Position numbers and translations under genes: made by a program
From: Cyanobium sp. Cruz CV13-4-11
Lineage (GTDB): Bacteria; Cyanobacteriota; Cyanobacteriia; PCC-6307; Cyanobiaceae
Direction: 5' to 3'
Assembly (NCBI RefSeq): GCF_024346055.1
Contig: NZ_JAGQCH010000009.1
Location: 1-64,000 of the forward strand
DNA length: 64,000 nucleotides
Part shown: piece after piece, positions 36,988 through 56,877 of the stretch
Layout: each line of letters begins with the position of its first letter
Position numbering within the stretch: position 1 is the stretch's first letter
The notes under the pieces: generated by a model
The model's input: only the letters and a program-made list of their open reading frames with translations
Databases searched by the model: none
Told to the model about the DNA's origin: nothing

Positions 36988-37340
36988 TCAGAAAGGTCTC
37001 CGTACGGTGGGGCCGAAAGGACCCCGGGGCCGCACACACGTGGCGACCATGGTTCATCTTGCCTCAGAGGTCGCGGGGCCGATCGCTCGAGACGTGCCTC
37101 GAGGCTGGCGATGATGGCATCGCTGACGGCGCAACGGAGGCCGCGCTGGAGGCGGCGGCGGCGGCGGGCTTCCTCCAGGCAGCTCGGTTCGGGGCACAGA
37201 TAGGCCGAGCGACCCATGCCCCGATCCAGGCTCACGCTCCCGTCGGCCTGACGCACCACCCGCCAGAGCTGGCTGCGGTCGCAGAGGCGGCGGCAGGAGA
37301 CGCAGCGGCGCAGCACCGGGCGCCTCGCATTCGACGTCAC
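36984..37340 (-). CDS. ylxR: YlxR/RnpM family RNA-binding protein (DUF448)
   Basis: 118 residues. LRRCVSCRR is the YlxR CxxC opening; [20 protein letters not shown] and LQRGLRCAV complete the domain. YlxR proteins bind RNA; the Bacillus homologue modulates RNase P. It is squeezed between nusA and infB by ATGA overlaps at both ends (37337-37340; 36984-36987). The C-terminal 25 residues are poorly structured. Confidence 0.92.
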   Translation of the reverse strand: MTSNARRPVLRRCVSCRRLCDRSQLWRVVRQADGSVSLDRGMGRSAYLCPEPSCLEEARRRRRLQRGLRCAVSDAIIASLEARLERSAPRPLRQDEPWSPRVCGPGVLSAPPYGDLSE

Positions 37341-38767
37341 CGGACGTCCTCAGTAGGGAGCTCGTCGTCGTCGTCGGCGTCGGCCTCGATTGGAGCTTCG
37401 GCCGGCACCTCAGGCTGGCTTTCGGCCTGGCCATCGGAGGGCAGTTCGCCCTCCTCGAAGTCGTAGGACTCCTCGTCCTCGGGCAGGGGGTAGAGCTCCC
37501 GCAGGCGGGCATCCTCCTCGGCCCGGGTGGCCTGCTCGGCCTCCAGACGGGCCTCGGCTTCGGCCTGCAGGGCCTCCTCCTCCTGGCGCTGGGCGATCAG
37601 GGCCGCCACCGTCTGGTCCTCGCTGACCTGGTCGTACTCCTGGGCATTCTTGATGTCGATTTTCCAGCCGGTGAGCCTGGCCGCCAGGCGCACGTTCTGA
37701 CCCTCCCGGCCGATGGCCAGGCTCAGCTGGTCGTGGGGCACGAGTACGTGGGCGTGGTGCCCTTCGGGGTCGACCAGGCGGACCATCTCCACCCGCGCCG
37801 GGCTGAGGGAGTTGGCCAGGTACTGGGCCGGATCCGGCGACCAGCGGATCACGTCGATCTTCTCGCCCCGCAGCTCGTTCACCACCTGCTGGATGCGGGA
37901 GCCGCGGGCGCCGATGCAGGCCCCCACCGGATCCACTTCCCGCTCCACACTGTCGACCGCGACCTTGGTGCGGGGGCCGACGGCACGGGAGGGGGGATTG
38001 GCCTCGCGGGCCACGGCAACGATTCGCACCGAGCCCTCCTGGATCTCAGGCACCTCGTTCTCGAACAGGTAGACCACCAGGCCCGCATTGGCCCGGGAGA
38101 CGAACAGCTGGGGACCGCGACGGGGCACCTCGCTGACCTCCTTGAGGAACACCTTGAAGGTGGCGTTGGCGCGGTAGTTGTCGTTGGGGAGCTGGTCGCG
38201 GCGGGGCAGTTCCGCCTCCACCTCCGGTCGGCCCAGGCCGCTGCTCACGGCCATGATCACGCTCTGGCGCTCGAAACGGATCACCCGGGCGGTGAGCACG
38301 GGGTCCTCCAGGTCGGCGAATTCCTCCTGGATCATGCGGCGCTGCTGGTCGCGCAGCTTCTGGGCCAGGACCTGCTTGGTGGTGGCGGCGGCCATGCGGC
38401 CGAAATCATCCTTCTCCGGTGTCACGTCCAGTACCACCGTGTCGCCGATCTGGGCGTCTTCCGCCACCTGGCGCACCTCTTCGATGGCGATCTGGTGGTC
38501 GTCGCTCTCCACCTCCTCGACAATGATCTTGCTGGCCAGCACCCGGTAGCCCTCTTCCTCGAGATCGAGCGCAACGTCGAAGTTGCTGAAGTAGTCCTCC
38601 TCGAAGGGGTCCTCGCTGATGCCCAGGTAGAGGGTGCGGCGGTAACGCTCGTAGCCCTTCAGGAGTGCCTCCCGCAGGGCCGCCTCCACCACCTGGGGAG
38701 CCAGCTTCTTCTCGTCGCTGATGTCCTCGATCAGGTTGTTGAGACCGGGGAGCAGAACCAGGGCCAT
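37337..38767 (-). CDS. nusA: Transcription termination/antitermination factor NusA
   Basis: 476 residues. The N-terminal polymerase-binding domain (LIEDISDEKKLAPQVVEAAL), an S1 domain (about 130-200), and two KH domains are seen, the first with VGACIGARGSRIQQVVNEL and the second with AIGREGQNVRLAARLTGWKIDI. The C-terminus is a long acidic tail (Glu/Asp-rich, about 400-476) in place of the AR repeats of enterobacteria. It sits 51 bases after rimP. Confidence 0.97.
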   Translation of the reverse strand: MALVLLPGLNNLIEDISDEKKLAPQVVEAALREALLKGYERYRRTLYLGISEDPFEEDYFSNFDVALDLEEEGYRVLASKIIVEEVESDDHQIAIEEVRQVAEDAQIGDTVVLDVTPEKDDFGRMAAATTKQVLAQKLRDQQRRMIQEEFADLEDPVLTARVIRFERQSVIMAVSSGLGRPEVEAELPRRDQLPNDNYRANATFKVFLKEVSEVPRRGPQLFVSRANAGLVVYLFENEVPEIQEGSVRIVAVAREANPPSRAVGPRTKVAVDSVEREVDPVGACIGARGSRIQQVVNELRGEKIDVIRWSPDPAQYLANSLSPARVEMVRLVDPEGHHAHVLVPHDQLSLAIGREGQNVRLAARLTGWKIDIKNAQEYDQVSEDQTVAALIAQRQEEEALQAEAEARLEAEQATRAEEDARLRELYPLPEDEESYDFEEGELPSDGQAESQPEVPAEAPIEADADDDDELPTEDVR

Positions 38768-38818
38768 GAACTCGGGGGCAGGTGGGATGGAAGGGAAGGA
38801 AGGACGAACCGGAGCGGC

Positions 38819-39292
38819 TCAGGAATCGGGCGGAGTTTCGCTGAGCCGCACCCGCCGCACCTCCTCACGGGGGATGCGCAGGATGCGGCCGCGCTCATTG
38901 AGCTGCACCACCTGGTCATCCCGGCCCAGCAGCAGGCCCGTGCGGCGCACCTCCGCACCGCCGGCCTCCTGGCGGATCAGCTCCACCGGGAAGCCCCGGA
39001 AGCTGACGAAGTCCCGGTCGGTGAGGAGCTCCTCCCCGATGCCGGGGCTGCTCACCTCCAGGACGTAGGCCATGGTCAGCAGTCCCGACGCCTCAAGGGC
39101 CTCGGCGAGGGGACCGCTCACGGCGGCGCACTCGTCGAGATTCACGTCGGAGCCGTCGGTCCGCTGCACCCGCACCACGACCGTGAGGGGGATGCGATGG
39201 GCCAACACCTCCACCGACTGCACCGTGAGATGCGACTCCTGGACCACCGGCCGGGCCAGTGTCTCCAGGTCGTCGGTGAGGGGATGGGGCAA
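38819..39292 (-). CDS. rimP: Ribosome maturation factor RimP
   Basis: 157 residues. VRVQRTDGSDVNLDECAAVS and YVLEVSSPGIGEELLTDRDF are the two RimP blocks; the C-terminal SH3-like domain (RRTGLLLGRDDQVVQLNERG) is complete. It acts in 30S maturation. It is the first gene of the operon with nusA, ylxR, infB and a membrane protein. A palindrome sits about 55 bases upstream. Confidence 0.95.
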   Translation of the reverse strand: MPHPLTDDLETLARPVVQESHLTVQSVEVLAHRIPLTVVVRVQRTDGSDVNLDECAAVSGPLAEALEASGLLTMAYVLEVSSPGIGEELLTDRDFVSFRGFPVELIRQEAGGAEVRRTGLLLGRDDQVVQLNERGRILRIPREEVRRVRLSETPPDS

Positions 39293-39345
39293 GGACTGGC
39301 GGCGTGGGGAGGATCTCCCGCGGGCGGGATGGTCCGCCGTGCGCT

Positions 39346-39359
39346 GCAGTGTTCACTGC
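39346..39359. promoter_or_regulatory. 14-bp palindrome upstream of the rimP operon
   Basis: GCAGTG-TT-CACTGC, two perfect 6-base arms about a 2-base centre, in the 140-base gap between rimP and the cysteine-rich gene. The spacing and symmetry suit a dimeric regulator or a small RNA hairpin. No protein can be named from it. Confidence 0.3.
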
Positions 39360-39432
39360 CCCCAACCAGCGGCGCAGTCCCTGTCAGGGGAAACGCCATC
39401 CGGGAAAAGGGTGATGCCCGGCGGGCACTGAC

Positions 39433-39717
39433 TCACCCTAAGGGATTGGCCCCCGGGGGGCTGGGCAGCTCCAGGACAGGAGCCTCGGCGTAGTAGTCGT
39501 TGGCGCTGACCTCGCCCCGCAGACTGAGGTCCTGGTTGAGGCATTGGCCGCACTGCTCAGTCGTGCGCAGAAACTGGCAGACCCGCGCCCAGAGCTTGGC
39601 GCGGCTGCCGGGAGCCCCCTGGCTGAAGTGCACCAGGTCGTTGCCTCCGGCCATCCCCTGGATCTCCACCTTGCAGAGGGTGCAGCGCTGCCGGGTGCCG
39701 GGAGGGATTGTGGCCAT
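39433..39717 (-). CDS. Cysteine-rich small protein, probable metal site
   Basis: 94 residues from ATG 39717. RQRCTLCKVEIQGM near the N-terminus and CQFLRTTEQCGQCLNQDLSL about 45 residues on give five cysteines, including two CxxC pairs, consistent with a zinc ribbon. The C-terminus (ANDYYAEAPVLELPSPPG) is acidic and disordered. Unrecognised family; divergent from the phosphodiesterase at 39798. The same strand as rimP, but separated from it by the palindrome-bearing gap. Confidence 0.68.
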   Translation of the reverse strand: MATIPPGTRQRCTLCKVEIQGMAGGNDLVHFSQGAPGSRAKLWARVCQFLRTTEQCGQCLNQDLSLRGEVSANDYYAEAPVLELPSPPGANPLG

Positions 39718-39797
39718 GGCCTCGGGGAGGACTGGGGGCAAAGTTAAGCCGATTCAGGTCATGCGGTCCCGCTCAGGGCCAGCCAGAGCGGTCTCCG

Positions 39798-41743
<1,946 letters not shown>

Positions 41744-41807
41744 GAGGCGCCGAGGCGGTCAGGACAGTCCCCCTTGCTACGGTCTGCGCCATTTCCGGCA
41801 GATTCCG

Positions 41808-42521
41808 ATGTCCGATCTCCAGGACCGCATGAAGGGGGCCGTGGCCACGGCGGCGGTGGATCAGATCCTCGACGGCATGGTGGTGGGGCTGGGTTCCGGT
41901 TCCACGGCCGCGCTGATGATCCAGGCCCTCGGCCGCAAGCTGCAGCAGGGCGAACTCAGCGGCATCGTCGGGGTCACCACCTCCTTCCAGGGGGAGGTGC
42001 TGGCCGCCGAGCTGGGCATCCCCCTGCAGGCGCTGAACGCCGTGCAGCGCATCGATCTGGCCATCGATGGCGCCGATGAGGTGGATCCGTCCTTCCAGCT
42101 GATCAAGGGGGGCGGCGCCTGCCACGTGCAGGAGAAGCTGGTGGCCCGCCGGGCCGATCGCTTCGTGATCGTGGTGGATGCCACCAAGCTGGTGGAGCGC
42201 CTCAACCTCGGCTTCCTGCTGCCGGTGGAAGTGCTGCCCGGCGCCTGGCGCCAGGTGCGGGATGAACTCACCGCCATGGGGAGTTCGGTTGAGCTGAGGA
42301 TGGCGGTGCGCAAGGCCGGTCCGGTGGTCACCGACCAGGGCAACCTGGTGCTGGATGTGGCCTTCGAGGGCGGCATCGGCGATCCCGCCGCCCTGGAGGC
42401 GACGATCAACAACATCCCCGGGGTGCTGGAGAACGGCCTGTTCGTGAACCTGGCCGATCAGGTGCTGGTGGGTGAGGTCGTGGACGGCGTGGCTGGGGTG
42501 CGGGATCTGCCCCGGCGTTGA
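41808..42521 (+). CDS. rpiA: Ribose-5-phosphate isomerase A
   Basis: 237 residues. GLGSGSTA phosphate loop, then IDGADEVDP with the catalytic aspartate/glutamate region and [11 protein letters not shown] with the lysine; [12 protein letters not shown] ends the fold. It interconverts ribose-5-P and ribulose-5-P in the Calvin cycle and pentose phosphate pathway. It is convergent with hisD (28-base gap). Confidence 0.97.
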   Translation: MSDLQDRMKGAVATAAVDQILDGMVVGLGSGSTAALMIQALGRKLQQGELSGIVGVTTSFQGEVLAAELGIPLQALNAVQRIDLAIDGADEVDPSFQLIKGGGACHVQEKLVARRADRFVIVVDATKLVERLNLGFLLPVEVLPGAWRQVRDELTAMGSSVELRMAVRKAGPVVTDQGNLVLDVAFEGGIGDPAALEATINNIPGVLENGLFVNLADQVLVGEVVDGVAGVRDLPRR

Positions 42522-42549
42522 CCAGCCAGGGAGTGGACCGGCCCTGGCG

Positions 42550-44335
<1,786 letters not shown>

Positions 44336-44345
44336 GCGCCACCCC

Positions 44346-45158
44346 ATGGCCGTCAGCTCCGAGGCTGCCCCATCCCTGGTGGACAGCCATTGCCACATCG
44401 TGTTCCGCAACTTTGAGGCGGACCTCGACGAGGTGGCCCAGCGCTGGCGGGAGGCGGGGGTCAAGTCTCTCGTCCATGCCTGCGTGGAGCCGGCCGAGAT
44501 TCCGGCGATCCGGTCCCTGGCCGACCGCTTCCCTGAGCTGCGTTACGCCGTTGGGGTCCATCCCCTCGACACCCAGCACTGGCACAGCGATACCGCAGCG
44601 GTGCTGGAAGCCGCTGCCCGCACCGACGACCGGGTGGTGGCGATCGGTGAACTGGGCCTGGATCTGTTCCGGGCCACCAATCTTGATGAACAGCTCACGG
44701 CCCTAGGGCCCCAGCTGGATCTGGCGGTGGCCCTGGATCTGCCGGTGATCATCCACTGCCGGGACGCGGCCGAGCCAATGCTCGCCGAGCTGCGCCAGCG
44801 CCAGCACCGTGGCACCTGCCCCCGCGGGGTGATGCATTGCTGGGGGGGCACCCCCGAGGAGATGGCAGGTTTCCTGGAGCTTGGCCTCTACATCAGCTTC
44901 AGTGGCACGGTTACCTTCGCCAAGGCCGAGCCCATCCACGCCTGTGCCCGGCTGGTGCCGCCCGATCGCTACCTCGTCGAAACCGACTGTCCCTTCCTGG
45001 CGCCCGTGCCCCGCCGCGGCAAGCGCAACGAACCTGCCTATGTGGCGGCGGTGGCGGCCAGGGTGGCCGAGCTGCGGGACGAGACGCTCGAGCAGGTGGC
45101 GCAGGAGACCACGGCCAATGCCACCCGACTTTTCCGACTGCCCCACCAGGTTGTATGA
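44346..45158 (+). CDS. tatD: TatD-family metal-dependent hydrolase (DNase)
   Basis: 270 residues from ATG 44346. The TatD barrel: [10 protein letters not shown] (HxH), [22 protein letters not shown] (Glu), PVIIHCRDA (His), GVMHCWGG (His) and [12 protein letters not shown] (Asp), then RRGKRNEP. It is likely a 3'-5' exonuclease or endonuclease. It lies between rpsT and rpoB, the standard cyanobacterial order. Confidence 0.93.
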   Translation: MAVSSEAAPSLVDSHCHIVFRNFEADLDEVAQRWREAGVKSLVHACVEPAEIPAIRSLADRFPELRYAVGVHPLDTQHWHSDTAAVLEAAARTDDRVVAIGELGLDLFRATNLDEQLTALGPQLDLAVALDLPVIIHCRDAAEPMLAELRQRQHRGTCPRGVMHCWGGTPEEMAGFLELGLYISFSGTVTFAKAEPIHACARLVPPDRYLVETDCPFLAPVPRRGKRNEPAYVAAVAARVAELRDETLEQVAQETTANATRLFRLPHQVV

Positions 45159-45159
45159 T
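45131..45159 (+). promoter_or_regulatory. Candidate rpoB promoter at the end of tatD
   Basis: TTTCCG (45131-45136) and TATGAT (45154-45159), 17-base spacer, overlapping the tatD stop codon. The -10 box is good and the -35 box weak. If real, rpoB mRNA has a leader of about 250 nt that contains three hairpins. Confidence 0.4.
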
Positions 45160-45276
45160 GTCTAATTGGCCTGGAAGCGGAAGCGCTCTTTTTGTCCACG
45201 ACGGCATCCATTGAGTCGGCAGCTAAGTCGGCAACATCGCAGCGAGCCCTGTAAGCGCCTCTGCTTGAGCATTCGT

Positions 45277-45335
45277 CCCATTTCAATGGGCGGATGCCAC
45301 AGCTAGGCGCCTGTTGGCATGGCCCGTCACCGGGC
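45277..45335 (+). promoter_or_regulatory. Three tandem hairpins in the rpoB leader
   Basis: Within the 258-base gap between tatD and rpoB: hairpin 1, CCCAT-TTCA-ATGGG core (45277-45290); hairpin 2, ATGCCACAG with CTG-t-TGGCAT (45294-45320, one bulge); hairpin 3, GCCCG-TCAC-CGGGC (45322-45335). They are separated by only 3 and 1 bases and end 81 bases before the rpoB ATG. No T-run follows, so simple termination is unlikely. The rest of the leader downstream is C-rich and open. Confidence 0.5.
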
Positions 45336-45416
45336 AATCCTCCAGGCAGGTCCCAGCGTGATCGCCCTTCCCCGTCCAGGCCCGCCCTACCACCACCGTT
45401 CCTGCAGGTTCACCGC

Positions 45417-48400
45417 ATGAGCAGCGCGATCCAGGTCGCCAAGACCGTCACTTACCTTCCCGATCTCGTGGAGGTACAGCGGGCGAGCTTCAAATGGTTC
45501 CTGGAGAAGGGCCTGATCGAAGAGCTGGACAGCTTCTCTCCGATCACCGACTACACCGGCAAGCTGGAACTGCATTTCATCGGCGACCAGTATCGCCTGA
45601 AACGCCCGCGCCACGACGTCGAAGAGGCCAAGCGTCGCGATGCGACCTTCGCCTCGCAGATGTATGTCACCTGCCGCCTGGTCAACAAGGAGACCGGCGA
45701 GATCAAGGAGCAGGAGGTCTTCATCGGGGAGCTCCCCCTGATGACCGAGCGCGGCACCTTCATCATCAACGGCGCCGAGCGGGTGATCGTCAATCAGATC
45801 GTGCGCAGCCCGGGCGTCTACTTCAAGGACGAGCAGGACAAGAACGGCCGCAAGACCTTCAACGCCAGCCTGATCCCCAACCGGGGGGCCTGGCTGAAGT
45901 TCGAAACCGACAAGAACGACCTGCTGCACGTTCGCGTCGACAAGACCCGCAAGATCAACGCCCACGTGCTGATGCGGGCCATCGGTCTTTCCGACAACGA
46001 CGTGCTCGACAAGCTGCGGCACCCGGAGTACTACCAGAAGTCGATCGAGGCCTCCAACGAAGAGGGCATCTCCTCGGAAGACCAGGCCCTGCTGGAGCTC
46101 TACAAGAAGCTGCGTCCGGGTGAACCGCCTTCGGTGAGCGGCGGCCAGCAGCTGCTGCACAGCCGCTTCTTCGATCCCAAGCGCTACGACCTGGGCCGGG
46201 TGGGTCGCTACAAGATCAACAAGAAGCTGCGGCTCACGATCCCCGATGCGGTGCGCACCCTCACCGCCGAGGACGTTCTCTCCACGATCGACTACCTGAT
46301 CAATCTGGAGCTCGATGTCGGCGGAGCCAGCCTCGATGACATCGACCACCTCGGCAATCGCCGTGTGCGTTCGGTCGGGGAGCTGCTGCAGAACCAGGTG
46401 CGCGTGGGTCTGAACCGTCTCGAGCGGATCATCAAGGAACGGATGACCGTCGGCGAGACCGAATCGCTCACCCCCGCCCAGCTGGTGAACCCCAAGCCCC
46501 TGGTGGCGGCGGTGAAGGAGTTCTTCGGCTCCAGCCAGCTGAGCCAGTTCATGGACCAGACCAACCCCCTGGCCGAGCTGACCCACAAGCGCCGCATCAG
46601 CGCCCTCGGCCCAGGCGGTCTCACCCGGGAGCGGGCTGGCTTCGCGGTGCGCGACATCCACCCCTCCCACTACGGCCGCATCTGCCCGATCGAGACCCCG
46701 GAAGGCCCCAACGCCGGCCTGATCGGTTCGCTCGCCACCCATGCCCGGGTGAACGAGTACGGCTTCATCGAAACCCCCTTCTGGCGTGTGGAAGACGGCA
46801 TCGTCCTCAAACAGGGCGATCCCCTCTACCTCTCCGCCGACCTGGAGGATGAATGCCGGGTGGCCCCCGGCGACGTGCCCACCGACGCCACCGGCCGCAT
46901 CACCGTTGATCTGGTGCCCGTTCGCTACCGCCAGGACTTCGAGAAAGTTCCCCCCGAGCAGGTGGACTACGTCCAGTTGTCGCCAGTGCAGGTGATCTCG
47001 GTGGCCACCTCCCTGATCCCCTTCCTGGAGCACGACGACGCCAACCGGGCCCTGATGGGCTCGAACATGCAGCGCCAGGCCGTGCCCCTGCTGCGGCCCG
47101 AGCGGCCCCTGGTGGGAACCGGGCTGGAAACCCAGGTGGCCCGCGACTCCGGCATGGTGCCCATCACCAAGGTGAACGGCACCGTCTCCTTTGTCGATGC
47201 CACCGCCATCGTCATCCGTGACGACCAGGGCAAGGATCACACCCACTTCCTGCAGAAGTACCAGCGCTCCAACCAGGACACCTGTCTCAACCAGCGGCCG
47301 ATCGTCCGCCAGGGCGACCCGGTGATCGCCGGCCAGGTGCTGGCCAATGGCTCGGCCTGCGAAGGCGGTGAAATCGCCCTCGGCCAGAACGTGCTGATCG
47401 CCTACATGCCCTGGGAGGGCTACAACTACGAGGACGCCATCCTGGTCAGCGACCGTCTGGTGCAGGACGACCTCTACACCTCGGTGCACATCGAGAAGTA
47501 CGAGATCGAAGCCCGCCAGACCAAGCTCGGACCCGAGGAGATCACGCGGGAAATCCCCAACGTGGCCGAGGAGAGCCTGGGCCACCTCGATGAGATGGGC
47601 ATCATCCGCATCGGCGCCTACGTCGAATCCGGCGACATCCTGGTGGGCAAGGTGACCCCCAAGGGCGAGTCGGATCAACCGCCGGAAGAGAAGCTGCTGC
47701 GCGCCATCTTCGGTGAGAAGGCCCGCGACGTGCGCGACAACTCCCTGCGGGTGCCCAGCACCGAACGGGGCCGGGTGGTCGACGTGCGCATCTACACCCG
47801 TGAGCAGGGCGACGAACTGCCGCCGGGAGCGAACATGGTGGTGCGGGTCTACGTGGCCCAGCGCCGCAAGATCCAGGTGGGCGACAAGATGGCCGGCCGC
47901 CACGGCAACAAGGGCATCATCAGCCGCATCCTTCCCCGGGAGGACATGCCCTACCTGCCCGATGGCACCCCCATCGACATCGTGCTCAACCCCCTGGGTG
48001 TGCCGAGCCGCATGAACGTCGGTCAGGTGTTCGAATGCCTGATGGGCTGGGCCTCGTCCCACCTCGACTGCCGCGTCAAGGTGGTGCCGTTCGATGAGAT
48101 GTACGGCCCCGAGAAATCGAAGCAGACGGTGCAGACCTACCTCGAGGAGGCCGCCAAGCTGCCCGGCAAGGAATGGGTCTACGACCCCACCAACCCCGGT
48201 AAGATCCAGCTGATCGATGGCCGCAGCGGCGAACCCTTCGACCAGCCTGTGACCGTGGGCTACGCCCACATCCTCAAGCTGGTGCACCTGGTGGACGACA
48301 AGATCCACGCCCGCTCCACCGGCCCCTACTCCCTGGTGACCCAGCAGCCCCTGGGCGGCAAGGCCCAGCAGGGCGGCCAGCGACTCGGGGAAATGGAGGT

Positions 48401-48707
48401 GTGGGCCCTCGAGGCCTACGGCGCCGCCTACACCCTGCAGGAACTGCTCACCGTCAAGTCCGACGACATGCAGGGCCGCAACGAGGCCCTCAACGCCATC
48501 GTCAAGGGCAAGCCCATCCCCCGGCCCGGCACGCCCGAGTCCTTCAAGGTGCTGATGCGGGAGCTGCAGTCCCTTGGCCTCGACATCGCCGTCTACACCG
48601 ACGCCGGTGAGGAAGTCGACCTGATGCAGGACGTCAATCCTCGCCGCAGCACCCCCAGCCGTCCCACCTACGAGTCCCTCGGCGTCGCGGATTACGACGA
48701 TGACTGA
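45417..48707 (+). CDS. rpoB: RNA polymerase beta subunit
   Basis: 1096 residues, the cyanobacterial size. [20 protein letters not shown] opens the protein; the rifampicin region ([20 protein letters not shown]), [14 protein letters not shown], and [11 protein letters not shown] blocks are intact. The rifampicin-pocket sequence looks wild type. ATG 45417 was chosen by family N-terminus; the frame is open upstream to 45294 but that part is leader. rpoC1 follows after 58 bases. Confidence 0.98.
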   Translation: MSSAIQVAKTVTYLPDLVEVQRASFKWFLEKGLIEELDSFSPITDYTGKLELHFIGDQYRLKRPRHDVEEAKRRDATFASQMYVTCRLVNKETGEIKEQEVFIGELPLMTERGTFIINGAERVIVNQIVRSPGVYFKDEQDKNGRKTFNASLIPNRGAWLKFETDKNDLLHVRVDKTRKINAHVLMRAIGLSDNDVLDKLRHPEYYQKSIEASNEEGISSEDQALLELYKKLRPGEPPSVSGGQQLLHSRFFDPKRYDLGRVGRYKINKKLRLTIPDAVRTLTAEDVLSTIDYLINLELDVGGASLDDIDHLGNRRVRSVGELLQNQVRVGLNRLERIIKERMTVGETESLTPAQLVNPKPLVAAVKEFFGSSQLSQFMDQTNPLAELTHKRRISALGPGGLTRERAGFAVRDIHPSHYGRICPIETPEGPNAGLIGSLATHARVNEYGFIETPFWRVEDGIVLKQGDPLYLSADLEDECRVAPGDVPTDATGRITVDLVPVRYRQDFEKVPPEQVDYVQLSPVQVISVATSLIPFLEHDDANRALMGSNMQRQAVPLLRPERPLVGTGLETQVARDSGMVPITKVNGTVSFVDATAIVIRDDQGKDHTHFLQKYQRSNQDTCLNQRPIVRQGDPVIAGQVLANGSACEGGEIALGQNVLIAYMPWEGYNYEDAILVSDRLVQDDLYTSVHIEKYEIEARQTKLGPEEITREIPNVAEESLGHLDEMGIIRIGAYVESGDILVGKVTPKGESDQPPEEKLLRAIFGEKARDVRDNSLRVPSTERGRVVDVRIYTREQGDELPPGANMVVRVYVAQRRKIQVGDKMAGRHGNKGIISRILPREDMPYLPDGTPIDIVLNPLGVPSRMNVGQVFECLMGWASSHLDCRVKVVPFDEMYGPEKSKQTVQTYLEEAAKLPGKEWVYDPTNPGKIQLIDGRSGEPFDQPVTVGYAHILKLVHLVDDKIHARSTGPYSLVTQQPLGGKAQQGGQRLGEMEVWALEAYGAAYTLQELLTVKSDDMQGRNEALNAIVKGKPIPRPGTPESFKVLMRELQSLGLDIAVYTDAGEEVDLMQDVNPRRSTPSRPTYESLGVADYDDD

Positions 48708-48765
48708 TCGCTTGATTCACCGGCTCTGATTTCTCCGCTTCTCTCGATCACCCTGCGTTTCCGCC

Positions 48766-55009
<6,244 letters not shown>

Positions 55010-55010
<1 letters not shown>

Positions 55011-56068
55011 TGGCGGAGCCCGTTCCCCTGCTGGGGATGGGCCAGGCGGCCCTCCAGGAGTGGGCGGGTCTGCAGGGCCAGCCCCCCTTTCGCGGCAAGC
55101 AACTGCACGACTGGATCTACGCCAGGGGAGCCCGCAGCCTCGAGGAGATCACGGTGCTGCCCAAGGCCTGGCGGGAGCAGCTGGCGGCCGCCGGCCCCGG
55201 CCTCGGCCGTTCGCCCCTGCTGCACCGCAGCGACGCCCGCGACGGCACCACCAAGCTGCTGCTGGGCACCGCCGACGGCCTCAGCATCGAGACCGTGGGC
55301 ATCCCCAGCGGCGACCGGCTCACGGTCTGCGTCAGCAGCCAGGTGGGCTGCCCCATGGGCTGCCGCTTCTGCGCCACCGGCAAGGGGGGGCTGCAGCGCT
55401 CCCTGGCGGTGCACGAGATCGTCGACCAGGTGCTGAGTGTGCGGGAAGCGATGGGCCGCCGCCCCAGCCATGTGGTGTTCATGGGCATGGGCGAACCCCT
55501 GCTGAACACCGACGCGGTGCTGGAAGCCATCGCCTGCCTCTGCACCGATCTGGGCATGGCACAGCGGCAGATCACCGTCAGCACCGTGGGGGTGCCCCGC
55601 AGTCTGCCCACCCTGGCCGAGCGCGCCCTGGAGCGGCTGGGCCGGGCCCAGTTCACCCTGGCCGTGAGTCTCCACGCCCCCGACCAGCGCCTGCGGGAGG
55701 AGCTGATCCCCACCGCCCACGCCTATCCCATGGAGGCGCTGCTCGACGACTGCCGCCACTATGTGGCCCTCACCGGCCGGCGCGTGAGCTTCGAGTACAT
55801 CCTGCTGGGCGGCCTCAACGACCATCCCCGCCAGGCCGACGCCCTGGCCCGCCTGCTGCGGGGTTTCCAGAGCCACGTCAACCTGATCGCCTACAACCCG
55901 ATCGCCGAGGAGGACTTCCGGCGCCCCGCACCTGAGGCGGTGGAGGCCTTCCGCGCCCAGCTGGAGCGGCGCCACATCGCTGTGAGCGTGCGGGCCAGCC
56001 GCGGCCTGGATCAGGATGCGGCCTGCGGCCAGCTGCGCCGCCGCCTGCTCACCGCCCCGGCGGGGTGA
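55010..56068 (+). CDS. rlmN: Dual-specificity rRNA/tRNA m2A methyltransferase RlmN
   Basis: 352 residues, radical SAM. The 4Fe-4S loop is [29 protein letters not shown] is the N-terminal block; [10 protein letters not shown] binds SAM. The C-terminal [18 protein letters not shown] holds the methyl-carrying cysteine. It methylates A2503 of 23S rRNA and A37 of some tRNAs. It starts at the hli stop and ends in the GTGA junction with the hydrolase. Confidence 0.97.
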
Positions 56069-56877
56069 TCCCGGTTTCGCCACGCGTTGTCCCTGCCCTG
56101 GCGGTCGTCCTGGCCGGTGCACTGGCCTATGGGGCCCTGTGCGGCCTGCTATTTCTGCGGCAGCGCTCCCTGCTCTACTTCCCCCAGCCCCGTTCCGCCG
56201 ATGCTCCCGGCGAGCTGCTGACCCTGCCGATCACAGGCGGTCCGCCGGGGGCCCGGGTGTTGGTGACCGTCCGCCGACGCCCCGGCCCGAAGGCGCTGCT
56301 CTATTTCGGCGGCAATGCCGAGGCCGTGGCGGGCCAGTTGCCGCTGCTGGAGGCCGCCTTTCCGGAGCACGCCCTCTACCTGATGCACTACCGGGGCTAT
56401 GGCGGCAGCAGCGGCCAGCCCTCGGAGCAGGCCCTGTTCGCCGATGCCCTGGCTCTGTTCGACCGGGTGCGGGCCGACCACGACCACATCGCGGTGCTGG
56501 GCCGCAGCCTGGGCAGCGGTGTGGCGGTGCACCTGGCGGCCCGGCGTCCGGTGGCCCGGCTGGTGCTGGTCACCCCGTTCGACAGCATTGAGGCGGTGGC
56601 CTCCCGCCAGTTCCCGCTGGTGCCGGTGGCCCTGCTGCTGCGGGACAAGTACCGCTCCTGGGCGGTCGCCCCCCGCGTGGAGGCTCCCACCCTGCTGATT
56701 GCCGCCGCACGGGACGAGGTGATCCCGCGCGCCCATACCGATGCCCTGCTGTCGAGCTTCCGCCCCGGGGTGGCCTCCCTGGTGGTGCTGCCCGTCGATG
56801 GCCACAACGCCGTGGAGGGCTCCCCGCACTACATCCCGCTGCTGCGGGAGTTTTCTGCGTCACGCTCAGTGGAGTAG
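56065..56877 (+). CDS. Membrane-anchored alpha/beta hydrolase
   Basis: 270 residues from GTG 56065 (GTGA overlap with rlmN). A membrane anchor at about 10-32 is followed by an alpha/beta hydrolase domain: LLYFGGNAE oxyanion region, MHYRGYGGS, nucleophile in LGRSLGSG, acid in AARDEVIP and histidine in DGHNAVEG. It belongs to the ABHD13/YsgR-like (bem46) group; the substrate is unknown. Its 3' 49 bases overlap the convergent ampG gene. Confidence 0.88.
   Translation: MIPVSPRVVPALAVVLAGALAYGALCGLLFLRQRSLLYFPQPRSADAPGELLTLPITGGPPGARVLVTVRRRPGPKALLYFGGNAEAVAGQLPLLEAAFPEHALYLMHYRGYGGSSGQPSEQALFADALALFDRVRADHDHIAVLGRSLGSGVAVHLAARRPVARLVLVTPFDSIEAVASRQFPLVPVALLLRDKYRSWAVAPRVEAPTLLIAAARDEVIPRAHTDALLSSFRPGVASLVVLPVDGHNAVEGSPHYIPLLREFSASRSVE

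Noticed and set aside
37733-39493. A 586-codon plus-strand frame over nusA and rimP
   Set aside because: Composition is typical of a shadow frame and it spans two firmly identified minus-strand genes and a gap.
45155-45214. Short open frame in the rpoB leader (19 codons, MMSNWPGSG...)
   Set aside because: It could be a leader peptide, but there is no ribosome binding site or run of regulatory codons, and it lies before the hairpins.
45387-48308. A 973-codon open frame on the strand opposite rpoB
   Set aside because: Its translation is His/Gly/Val/Leu-rich with no domain logic; it is a product of the GC-rich third positions of rpoB read in reverse.
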